A DNA stretch of 64,000 nucleotides, taken from NCBI GenBank assembly GCA_041392805.1, contig JAWKLJ010000002.1, positions 3,301,001 to 3,365,000 of the forward strand, given 5' to 3'. This document shows, in pieces, positions 26,198-33,557 of this stretch. The notes beneath the pieces are model-generated. The model saw only the letters and a list, made by a program, of their open reading frames with translations, had not been told where the DNA came from and made no database searches. This stretch comes from Saprospiraceae bacterium (GTDB taxonomy: Bacteria > Bacteroidota > Bacteroidia > Chitinophagales > Saprospiraceae). A program made the position numbers and the translations under genes. Position 1 is the stretch's first letter, and every line of letters begins with the position of its first letter.

Positions 26198-26443
26198 TTA
26201 GAGCATGTTTGGAGGTCGCTTTTGGAGGCAAAAAGTGTCAATTTTTCGCTGACTGGGATGGCTTGATACCGTGTATCAACAGTGCCTTTTTGAAGTTCAT
26301 ACCCTTTGGTACGGACGAAAAAAGTAACGAAGTATCAGCGAAAAAGGGATAGTTTTAGGCCCAAATCGACCTTGGGAGATTCATGAACACCATAAATCAC
26401 TATAAAGGTCGTGAATAAAGTGTGACCTCCAAACATGCTCTAA
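26198..26443 (+). repeat. MITE-like element A, copy 2
   Basis: 246 bp with perfect 20-bp ends TTAGAGCATGTTTGGAGGTC and its complement (26424-26443). It has the core of copy 1 (22972-23135) in reverse orientation plus about 80 extra bases, among them a small palindrome GATACCGTGTATC. It fills most of the space between two minus-strand genes. Confidence 0.85.
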
Positions 26444-26451
26444 GTACATCC

Positions 26452-27408
26452 TTAAAAGGGCAAATGATCCAGGTCTACATTCCCTCCCGTTAAAATAATC
26501 CCTGTTTTTCGTCCATTAAAATAGTCGGGATAGGTCATCACAACGGCCAAGGGAACGGCACAAGAGGGTTCTATAATGATTTTCATGCGCTCCCAGGTAA
26601 GGCGCATCGCGGCTATGATGGCCTCCTCCGAAACCGTGAAAATTTGATCTACATGTTGTTGAATAATAGCGAAGGTTTTTTCGCTTAAATTGGTCCTCAA
26701 GCCGTCTGCGATGGTATCGATCCGGTCATTAGTCAGCAAATGCCCTGCTGCCAGGGAACGGGCTGCATCATCTACTATTGCCGGCTCTGCGCCATACACT
26801 TTGATGCCTGGCGAAATATAGCGTGCTGCCAGCGCTGTTCCAGACATCAAACCACCACCGCCAACCGGCGACATGATGATATCCAAGTCAGGAATAGCTG
26901 CCAATAATTCTTTAGCCGCTGTGGCTTGTCCGGCAATGACATTGTAATCATCGTAAGGATGGATAAAGGTAGCGCCTGTTCTGGCCACTACGGCATTCAA
27001 GGCTTCTTCTCTTGCTGCCAGGGAGTTTTCGCATTCAGTAATTTCAGCACCATAACCTGCCGTCCCCTTTTTCTTGATTTCGGGGGAAGTATTGGGCATC
27101 ACAATATAGGCGGGAATACCCAAGGTTCGGGCACTCAGGGCCACTGCCTGGGCATGGTTTCCCGAAGAATGGGTGGCAATTCCCTTGGCCTTTTCTTCCT
27201 CGGTCAAGCGCAAGGCGGCGCTGCTGGCGCCACGCATTTTGAAGGCGCCAACTTTCTGGAAGTTCTCGCATTTAAAATAGATTTCCGCCCCGGTTATTTC
27301 ATTGATGCTATGGCTGGCCATCACCGGTGTTTGGTGAATCATGCCTTTTATGGCTTTGTGGGTTTCCTGAATGTCATCCCAACTGGGTACTTGTGTTAAT
27401 TTTTTCAT
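26452..27408 (-). CDS. threonine/serine dehydratase (PLP-dependent)
   Basis: 318 aa from the ATG at 27408; an open frame extends to 27687 but runs through a long palindrome and the end of the next gene. Fold-type II PLP enzyme: Lys57 in GAFKMRGA, SSGNHAQ near 81-87 and the phosphate-binding loop GGGGLMSG near 183-190. There is no C-terminal ACT regulatory domain, so it resembles the catabolic TdcB type or serine racemase rather than biosynthetic IlvA. The product would be 2-oxobutanoate or pyruvate plus ammonia. Confidence 0.9.
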   Translation of the reverse strand: MKKLTQVPSWDDIQETHKAIKGMIHQTPVMASHSINEITGAEIYFKCENFQKVGAFKMRGASSAALRLTEEEKAKGIATHSSGNHAQAVALSARTLGIPAYIVMPNTSPEIKKKGTAGYGAEITECENSLAAREEALNAVVARTGATFIHPYDDYNVIAGQATAAKELLAAIPDLDIIMSPVGGGGLMSGTALAARYISPGIKVYGAEPAIVDDAARSLAAGHLLTNDRIDTIADGLRTNLSEKTFAIIQQHVDQIFTVSEEAIIAAMRLTWERMKIIIEPSCAVPLAVVMTYPDYFNGRKTGIILTGGNVDLDHLPF

Positions 27409-27467
27409 GTTGCTTTGTGGTTTAGGCAGTCTTTGTCTTTTGACGGTACAAGATAAAATACTAAGGG

Positions 27468-27589
27468 ACGGGAAAAAAATAAATGATACCACTTTTGATT
27501 CGCTAATATTTTCAAAGCAACTAACTGCAAGGAAGTTGTGTGAAAATATTCGCGAATCTTTGAAAAAAGTGGTAGCATTTATTTCCGTC
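27468..27589. repeat. long imperfect palindrome between two genes
   Basis: Arms of about 47 bp (27468-27514 and 27541-27589) with shared pieces GACGGAAATAAATG, TACCACTTTT, GATTCGC and AATATTTTCA enclose a 26-nt loop. Too long for a simple terminator; it resembles a small dispersed palindromic element. It lies in the leader of the dehydratase gene. Confidence 0.7.
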
Positions 27590-27596
27590 AAACTAC

Positions 27597-28487
27597 CTAG
27601 TGAGAAATTGGGTGCCAATTTTTCTGCAAGATGACGGCCGAGGTAATAGACAACAAACAATAAGCTAAAAAATAATACAAGCCCCAAAGCACATTACTAT
27701 CCGTCCGGATGCCTGTTTGCATATTGCTAAAGGCTAAAAAAGAAAGAAAGATCGCTGCCACAAATACATCTGCCATCGACCATTTCGAAGTTTTGAAGAT
27801 AAAAAAGGAAAACAGCGGATTGTTCATCAATCGGGGGCTTAAGAGTGCGAAGAGGGTAAAAAGGGTTTTTCCAAGTGGGAATAACAAGCTAAAGACCAGA
27901 ATGCTACCCCCGACGATAAAATTGCGTTGTTCAAATAAAAGCCCAATCAATTCAACAATGGATTTGCTCTGGTAATAAAAATACATTTCGCCTGCAAAAT
28001 TGGCCGTATAATCAATATTTAAGGATAGGAAGTCGGTTTTTACTTTTACGGGAATACTTAAGTCCTTCTCATAGGCTGCAATTTCCAGGATGGGTGAAAA
28101 AAGGCCAACGCCCAGGCAAACCAAGGCGATCAGCAGGCCTCCCCCCATCGCCAGGGGTAAGGAGGCCGCCTTGCGTTGCCATCCGATCAAAAAAAGGCCA
28201 TAAGCCAACAGACAGCCTAGCAAATAGGTCGAAAAACGATCTGCTTTAATTTGCAAGGCTTCTATCTTCGATTTGGCTGCCTTTCCTTCGGCCGTAGTAG
28301 CAGAATGATCCCCATTGGGCAACCATTGATCAAAATCCAATAGGCGATTTTGGTAGTTTTGGCTAGTGGTATAAGCTTCCTTCTCCTTTTGGTAAGCCTT
28401 CGCTGTGACGATCAACTGGCTGCCAAAGACAATGGCAGCTATCAAAAAAATGGCACTGGTGATTCCCAAAACGATACGAGTCGTCAT
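27597..28487 (-). CDS. PqiA-like (paraquat-inducible protein A) membrane protein
   Basis: 296 aa. An N-terminal membrane helix, an outer segment, then helices at about 95-112, 115-135, 190-210, 240-258 and 268-288. The C-terminal half has KWSMADVFVAAIFL, matching the W-x-M-x-DVFvvA signature of the PqiA domain. PqiA works with MCE-type proteins in lipid transport across the envelope in E. coli; only one PqiA unit is present here and no MCE gene is adjacent. Confidence 0.7.
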   Translation of the reverse strand: MTTRIVLGITSAIFLIAAIVFGSQLIVTAKAYQKEKEAYTTSQNYQNRLLDFDQWLPNGDHSATTAEGKAAKSKIEALQIKADRFSTYLLGCLLAYGLFLIGWQRKAASLPLAMGGGLLIALVCLGVGLFSPILEIAAYEKDLSIPVKVKTDFLSLNIDYTANFAGEMYFYYQSKSIVELIGLLFEQRNFIVGGSILVFSLLFPLGKTLFTLFALLSPRLMNNPLFSFFIFKTSKWSMADVFVAAIFLSFLAFSNMQTGIRTDSNVLWGLYYFLAYCLLSITSAVILQKNWHPISH

Positions 28488-28584
28488 ATTTATGATTTTG
28501 CTAAAAGACGAATGTTTTTAATAAATGTTTCCAAATCCACTTTTGGACTTTTGATGCTTTGGAAAACCCTCCGTTTCCAGACTA

Positions 28585-28660
28585 GAAGTGGGAAGTCAGA
28601 AAAGTGGGAAAATTGCGCCCCTTAGCCTTTCCGAATTCCGACTTCCGACTTCCGACTTCA
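28585..28660. repeat. GGAAGTC-type inverted repeat
   Basis: A GAAGTGGGAAGTCAGAAAAG arm and a TCCGAATTCCGACTTCCGAC-type arm form an imperfect hairpin; the right arm has three tandem CCGACTT units. The same purine-rich motif occurs at 44852-44969. Confidence 0.6.
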
Positions 28661-28707
28661 AAACAGCGAATGTCAAAAGTCCAGTCCACTTCAAAGGCAC
28701 AAAATAA

Positions 28708-28872
28708 TAGACTTTATTCTAAAATAGTTTTATGAGTCAAAAATGCAGGATTTTTCTTCCAATCGAGGAACACCCGGAGCCTAATAGCTGGGCTATTAAG
28801 GCGAGGATGTGACGAAGAGTGGGAGGAAAAGACAAGTTTTTGGCCATACTAAATTATTTAGAATAAAGTCTA
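28708..28872. repeat. 165-bp palindromic MITE-like element
   Basis: Ends TAGACTTTATTCTAAA and TTTAGAATAAAGTCTA are complementary. The inside is also largely self-complementary, centred on GAGCCTAATAGCTGGGCTATTAAGGC, split, near 28780-28800. The TA at each end could be the target duplication of an IS630-type element. No coding capacity. Together with the repeat at 28585-28660 it accounts for most of the gene-free stretch 28488-28921; I see nothing else there. Confidence 0.75.
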
Positions 28873-28921
28873 ATGGGTCTGGGACAGATGGCAAATATTT
28901 TTCTACAAACTTAGGCAGATA

Positions 28922-29695
28922 TTAGGTAGGGGTGATGACCGTTTCCCAACCATCATAATCACCACCGTATAATCGAGCCCATGACCTAAGTTCGGTAGTG
29001 ATCGCATTGATGTTTTTTAAGTCGACCAGGTGTTCTTTTCTGGTTCGGACGAGGTAGGGGTAATGGTGATCATCTGGGCGAGCAGCAACCAGGATGGTTT
29101 CAAAGCCATTTGATTGTGCTATTTGGGAGAAAGCCGCCCGGCCTTCCAGTGTTTTAAAATAAATCCAATGATCTACCCGTCGAGGTTGTGTCAGGTCATC
29201 TCCTTGCCGCATCAATCGATTAACGGTTCTTTGATTGAGCAGGCTATTGGTTTCTTCGAGATTAGGGAATAGCAAATCGAAATAGATATCCCATTCCGGA
29301 TCAGGTTCCAGTCGAGATTCAATAGCATAAGCAGGGTAGTCTTGTTGAACTAATTCAATGATTTCGGTACTTTGGCCCACATCATAAAGGAAAAAGATGA
29401 GGTGTTTTCGGCCCTGGGTGGTCGTTCTGCCAGCATAAATAGCATTCAAGCCTTTTTCTAGTTGCTTTACGATATCTCGCTCTATTTTCCAAAAGAGGCT
29501 CAGTTCTTCTTCTTTGGGAAAGCCATTCGGAAGCGGATCTTTTAAAGGAATCGTTACCGTTAGGTATTGATCATAACCGGCAATAGGTGCAACGGCGGCC
29601 AATTCCATATCCAGGCCAATAATGACCGGATAATGGGTAAAATGCGAAAGATAAGTGGCCCAACCGGGGCGAAAGTTTGGTGCGGATGTGCGCAT
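28922..29695 (-). CDS. DUF695 / RraB-like two-domain protein
   Basis: 257 aa, cytosolic. The N-terminal half (about 1-130) resembles DUF695 (an acidic domain with GRTTTQGRKHLIFFLYD, split, near 90-108). The C-terminal half (about 150-257) has the pattern of ribonuclease E inhibitor RraB: HWIYFKTLEGRAAF, then a Gly-rich GGDYDGWET end. In gamma-proteobacteria RraB modulates RNase E; the target in Bacteroidota is unknown. It is divergent from miaA, with a short shared promoter region. Confidence 0.75.
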   Translation of the reverse strand: MRTSAPNFRPGWATYLSHFTHYPVIIGLDMELAAVAPIAGYDQYLTVTIPLKDPLPNGFPKEEELSLFWKIERDIVKQLEKGLNAIYAGRTTTQGRKHLIFFLYDVGQSTEIIELVQQDYPAYAIESRLEPDPEWDIYFDLLFPNLEETNSLLNQRTVNRLMRQGDDLTQPRRVDHWIYFKTLEGRAAFSQIAQSNGFETILVAARPDDHHYPYLVRTRKEHLVDLKNINAITTELRSWARLYGGDYDGWETVITPT

Positions 29696-29699
29696 TTAA

Positions 29700-29727
29700 C
29701 AAGATTTTTTATGGTAAAAAAATCTTG
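29700..29727. promoter_or_regulatory. perfect AT-rich inverted repeat in a divergent promoter region
   Basis: CAAGATTTTTT (29700-29710) and AAAAAATCTTG (29717-29727) enclose six bases, between the starts of the DUF695/RraB-like gene and miaA. It could be an operator for both genes or a leader hairpin of the minus-strand gene. Confidence 0.45.
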
Positions 29728-29811
29728 GAGCGTTTCGGTTTCAAATATACGTGCTTTTTTTGTTACAATAAATTTTTGGGCTGTATTTTCAAATATTTTT
29801 ATCTTCACCAC

Positions 29812-31137
29812 ATGCCAAAACCAAAGTACCTTATTGTTGTAGGAGGAACGACTGCCAGCGGGAAAACAGCATTTGCTATCCGATTGGCCCAGTACTTTAA
29901 TACGGCCATTGTATCAGTTGATAGTCGGCAGTTTTTTAAAGAAATGGCTATTGGGACCGCCAAACCGACGATGGAGGAGTTAAACCAGGCACCCCATCAT
30001 TTTATCAATCATTTAAGCATTCATTCGCCTTATAGTGTCGGCGATTTTGAAAGAGAGGCGATCGCTCTATTAGAAAAGCTTTTTCAACAACAGGATGTAG
30101 TAGTGGTTAGCGGAGGGTCTGGCTTGTACCTCAAAGCGTTGGTGGAAGGAATTGATGATTTTCCGGAAGTTCCCGTCGCGATTCGGGAGGAAGTTGAGCG
30201 GACTTACCAGGTGGAAGGATTAAGTTGGCTGCAGACTACCCTTGAATCAATTGATCTGCCCTATTATCAAACCGTCGATTTGCAAAATCCACACCGCCTG
30301 ATTCGGGCCATTGCGGTCTACCGGGCAAGTGGAAAACCCTTTTCTAGTTTTCTCAAAACTATTGCTATAAAAAGGGCTTTCACTCCCATTTATTTGCAAT
30401 TGTATTGGCCTCGCCAAATACAGTACGAACGCATCAATGAGCGAGTGGACCGGATGATGCAACTAGGACAATTAGAAGAGGCCCGGGAGCTTTATCCCTA
30501 TCGACACCTTACGGCCTTACAAACGGTCGGTTACCAGGAATTGTTCGACTATTTTGAGGGCAAAACACCGCTAGAAGAAGCCGTTTCGCTCATCAAACAA
30601 AACAGCCGCCGCTACGCCAAGCGCCAGCTGACCTGGATGCGCCGCGATCGCCATTGGAAACACCTCCACCCTACCGAATGGAATCTTGCGCTGCAGTATA
30701 TTGATTTGGTTCGCTCCGATGGCATCTGCTTTAAAACGGCAGATGAAACATTAATGCCTGTACTAGTTCAGCAATTAGCTGAAAAGGGCATTGTTTTTCC
30801 AGAAAGGTCAAAAGTGGATTTTTTGCTAGCCGTCCAAGGCGAAGAAATAATGGCAGTAGTCCCTATTCAAACGCTTAAAAAGCAAGTCCTCCTCTACCCT
30901 ATTTGTCATTTTAAGCCTTTGCCAGAAACGGCCATAACATTGCTCAGACATGAAGCTATCGCCTGGGCGGAAGATATGCCTATTTTTAGCTTAATCCTTC
31001 CCTCGGAAAAGCGGGCATGGGAAGTAAAAGGATTTACCCTATTACCAACAACGGACATCCCTCCCACTGTGTTATCCTCTGTAGCCCAATGGCTAAGGGT
31101 AGAACCATACGCATTAGCTTTTCGCCATCATCCCTAA
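29812..31137 (+). CDS. miaA: tRNA dimethylallyltransferase MiaA with C-terminal extension
   Basis: 441 aa from the ATG at 29812, which puts the P-loop GGTTASGKT at residues 11-19; the open frame back to 29677 overlaps the divergent gene and is not expected to be coding. DSRQFFKEMAIGTAKP (about 37-52) and RQLTWMRRD (about 272-280) are MiaA signatures. The enzyme adds a dimethylallyl group to A37 of tRNAs reading UNN codons. Normal MiaA ends near residue 300; here about 145 further residues follow. They look like a degenerate GNAT acetyltransferase fold (alternating strands, AWEVKGFTLLP near the end). The last 24 bp overlap the convergent hydrolase gene. Confidence 0.88.
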   Translation: MPKPKYLIVVGGTTASGKTAFAIRLAQYFNTAIVSVDSRQFFKEMAIGTAKPTMEELNQAPHHFINHLSIHSPYSVGDFEREAIALLEKLFQQQDVVVVSGGSGLYLKALVEGIDDFPEVPVAIREEVERTYQVEGLSWLQTTLESIDLPYYQTVDLQNPHRLIRAIAVYRASGKPFSSFLKTIAIKRAFTPIYLQLYWPRQIQYERINERVDRMMQLGQLEEARELYPYRHLTALQTVGYQELFDYFEGKTPLEEAVSLIKQNSRRYAKRQLTWMRRDRHWKHLHPTEWNLALQYIDLVRSDGICFKTADETLMPVLVQQLAEKGIVFPERSKVDFLLAVQGEEIMAVVPIQTLKKQVLLYPICHFKPLPETAITLLRHEAIAWAEDMPIFSLILPSEKRAWEVKGFTLLPTTDIPPTVLSSVAQWLRVEPYALAFRHHP

Positions 31138-32946
31138 TTCCTTCAGCACCTTTAAAGCCGTCTTATTGGTTCCGTCCAGTTGGAGCGACTTTTGATAATT
31201 TTGACCCGCCAGTCGTTTGTTGCCATTTTTCAAATAGGCTTCCCCTAGACTGTCATAAACATTGGAGGAAGTTGGATAAAGGGCAACATTGATCCGAAAA
31301 ACATCAATAGCCAGTTCTATTCGGTCGTCAGACATTAAATTATACCCCAGTGTATTGAGTTCCGATTCCTGAGCAAATGATTCCCCTGGATAGTTCTTTT
31401 TCAGCTCCTGATAAGCAGCCAGGGCGGCTGGAAAGTTTTTTTCTACTACATATTGAAAAGGCACTTTCTCGTCTCCTGCCATTCGAGGAAATTTAAAAGT
31501 GGGCGCATCTGTTTCTTTTTCTAAAAAGACCAGGTTTAATGCTCCATTTTCTGGATGCGGCAAAAAGCGTATGATATTGGTCCTGCTGGAACGAATATAT
31601 TTATTTTCTCCAATTTTAACCAACTCCTGCGGCAATTTGCCTTTCAGGTATTTCAAAAACAAGCGGCCATCTTCTTCATAAATGTTGACGGTTTGATCCT
31701 TATCATATAAATAATGGCCAGAAATGGCTGCAACTTCTTCCTCACTCAAGGTCTCGCGTTTATACACCGGCGCTTGCCTGTTTTCCCAATCGTATGTCGC
31801 CGCGACCGAGCGGATCACCTCGCTGATAAAAGGGGGATGATTGGAATTAGTTAACACAACTACCCCATAACCATCCGTCTTATGGGCTATTGCTTCACTG
31901 GAAAAGCCTTCATCCCAGCCACCGTGAGAAAAATACCAATCCCCATCGTTGTTTTCTAAAAAAATGCCCAACCCTACAAAATCTTCAAAATAAGGGGTCA
32001 ACATTTGAGCGGCCATGTCAGGTGAAAGCACTTTGGTTTCGGTGCCTTTAATCCCATTTTGTAATTCAATAAACACCTGGGCAAGGTCGGTAGCTGTAGT
32101 CCACAAACCCGCCGCGGCCATTTCGGGATAAATATGCCATTTTCCTTCCACTTTACTGCCGTCCGGCAAATAGCCCGTTGCTGCTTTGGACTGCCAATCA
32201 GCCGGAAGGGGTTGTTCATAGGTGCTATGGCTCATACCCAAAGGTTGTAAAACAGTGGATTTAGTAATTTCCGGAAAGGGTTTACCTAATACATCTTCCA
32301 ATAATAATTGCATCACACAATAACCACCACCCGAATATCGGAAAATCGTACCTGGCTGGGTGTCAACCCGAATGACGCCCGTATTGGTTGGCCCTGCGGC
32401 GTCCAACACTTGAACAATGGAAGGTACTTTATCTACTATACTATAGCCAGGGAACCCGTGCACCGTAATCCCCCCAGTATGGCTTACAATTCGGCCTAAG
32501 GTTACTTTTTCTATTGCTGTAAATTCATTATCGGGCATTTGCCAGGAAGTCAAATAGTCATTTACATTCTGATCCAGGCGCAAAACACCGTTCTCTACCT
32601 GTTTTAACATGGCCATGGCAGCGACGGGCTTGCTGATTGAGCCTGCCTGAAAAAGGGTAAATTCATTGACGGGTTCCTTGGTGTCTCGGTCCATAATACC
32701 ATAGGTCTTACTCCAATGAACCTTATGGTCTTTGATCACGGCTATACTCATACCTGGTACGCCGTAATGCGCCATTCTTTCCGCTATCGTCCATAAAGAC
32801 TCTCCCTCAAATAAAACCGGGTCGCCCAATCCGTTTTCAACCGCTTCTATTTCGGCATTTATCGCTTGTTTTTCTTGTTCCTGTTCGGGTGATGAACAAG
32901 CCATTAAAAGGAAAAAGGAAAGTAAAAACGGGAAATAGCTACGCAT
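31114..32946 (-). CDS. beta-lactamase-family serine hydrolase lipoprotein with TPR end
   Basis: 610 aa. Lipobox LMAC (Cys17). The serine beta-lactamase/class C PBP domain (about 50-390) shows SISK (Ser103, Lys106) and YSG (204-206) as the second motif, and HGG near 365 as the third. A lipocalin-like or DUF3471-like beta domain (about 405-490) follows and TPR-like helices (about 500-605) end the protein. Likely a periplasmic peptidase/esterase; true beta-lactamase activity is not implied. The 3' end overlaps miaA by 24 bp. Confidence 0.88.
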   Translation of the reverse strand: MRSYFPFLLSFFLLMACSSPEQEQEKQAINAEIEAVENGLGDPVLFEGESLWTIAERMAHYGVPGMSIAVIKDHKVHWSKTYGIMDRDTKEPVNEFTLFQAGSISKPVAAMAMLKQVENGVLRLDQNVNDYLTSWQMPDNEFTAIEKVTLGRIVSHTGGITVHGFPGYSIVDKVPSIVQVLDAAGPTNTGVIRVDTQPGTIFRYSGGGYCVMQLLLEDVLGKPFPEITKSTVLQPLGMSHSTYEQPLPADWQSKAATGYLPDGSKVEGKWHIYPEMAAAGLWTTATDLAQVFIELQNGIKGTETKVLSPDMAAQMLTPYFEDFVGLGIFLENNDGDWYFSHGGWDEGFSSEAIAHKTDGYGVVVLTNSNHPPFISEVIRSVAATYDWENRQAPVYKRETLSEEEVAAISGHYLYDKDQTVNIYEEDGRLFLKYLKGKLPQELVKIGENKYIRSSRTNIIRFLPHPENGALNLVFLEKETDAPTFKFPRMAGDEKVPFQYVVEKNFPAALAAYQELKKNYPGESFAQESELNTLGYNLMSDDRIELAIDVFRINVALYPTSSNVYDSLGEAYLKNGNKRLAGQNYQKSLQLDGTNKTALKVLKELGMMAKS

Positions 32947-33034
32947 AATATGAGGTGTTTTTTACAAAGATGCTGATTTTTCATGATAGTTGCAGGAAGG
33001 AATTTCTTATTATTGCGGTCTAATTTTATGAATT

Positions 33035-33466
33035 ATGATTTGGAAACAAACGCCCAACTTGGCGGTTTTAAATCAAACTAGTCAAAACACCCTGGTAGAT
33101 CAACTTGGAATTGAATTCTCGGAGGTGGGAGATGATTACCTCATTGCTAAAATGCCAGTTGATCATCGGACGGTTCAGCCAATGCGGTTGCTTCATGGCG
33201 GCGCTTCGGCAGCCTTGGCAGAGACAGTAGGGAGCACTGCCTCGGTGCTTTGCATTGAGGACGTAAGCCAACAAAGCGTCGTAGGGGTCGAACTCAATAT
33301 CAACCACTTAAACGGGGCCAAAGAAGGTCAGGGGTTTGTCCATGCCAAGGCCACCCCTGTTAAGGTAGGGCGTAGTATTCATGTTTGGCAGATTGACATC
33401 AAGGATGACCATGATCGACTCATTTCTGTCAGCAGATTAACAATTGCGGTTATTGGCAAAAGATAA
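33035..33466 (+). CDS. PaaI/EntH-type hotdog thioesterase
   Basis: 143 aa, single hotdog fold. LLHGGASAALAETVGSTAS near 52-70 contains the HGG(x)6E pattern of the PaaI/YbdB family, in which the Glu and Gly-Gly activate water to cleave acyl-CoA. VGVELNINHL and VKVGRSIHVWQIDI are the central strands. Menaquinone-type DHNA-CoA thioesterases belong here, but this organism's futalosine pathway does not need one, so aromatic or general acyl-CoA use is more likely. Confidence 0.88.
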   Translation: MIWKQTPNLAVLNQTSQNTLVDQLGIEFSEVGDDYLIAKMPVDHRTVQPMRLLHGGASAALAETVGSTASVLCIEDVSQQSVVGVELNINHLNGAKEGQGFVHAKATPVKVGRSIHVWQIDIKDDHDRLISVSRLTIAVIGKR

Positions 33467-33557
33467 ATGGTTGTTTGGATAATAGAAAGCTTAGTTTTGG
33501 CGATTGAGTAGATGCTTTTTATTTGTTTTTGTTAATGAAGTCATCCAAAATAGTTTT

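Noticed and set aside
27409..27687. N-terminal extension of the threonine dehydratase with a hydrophobic start
   Set aside because: The frame passes through the long palindrome and the end of the PqiA-like gene; the ATG at 27408 gives a normal family start.
28628..28660. Short CRISPR-like repeat array (CCGACTT units)
   Set aside because: The units are adjacent, only 7 bp, without spacers, and form one arm of a hairpin.
29677..29811. 45-residue N-terminal extension of MiaA
   Set aside because: It overlaps the divergent gene and a promoter hairpin, is Cys/Phe-rich noise, and the family starts close to the P-loop.
31114..32946. True beta-lactamase (resistance gene)
   Set aside because: It has the SxxK fold but belongs to the broad serine hydrolase/class C PBP-like group with a TPR end; nothing supports drug resistance.
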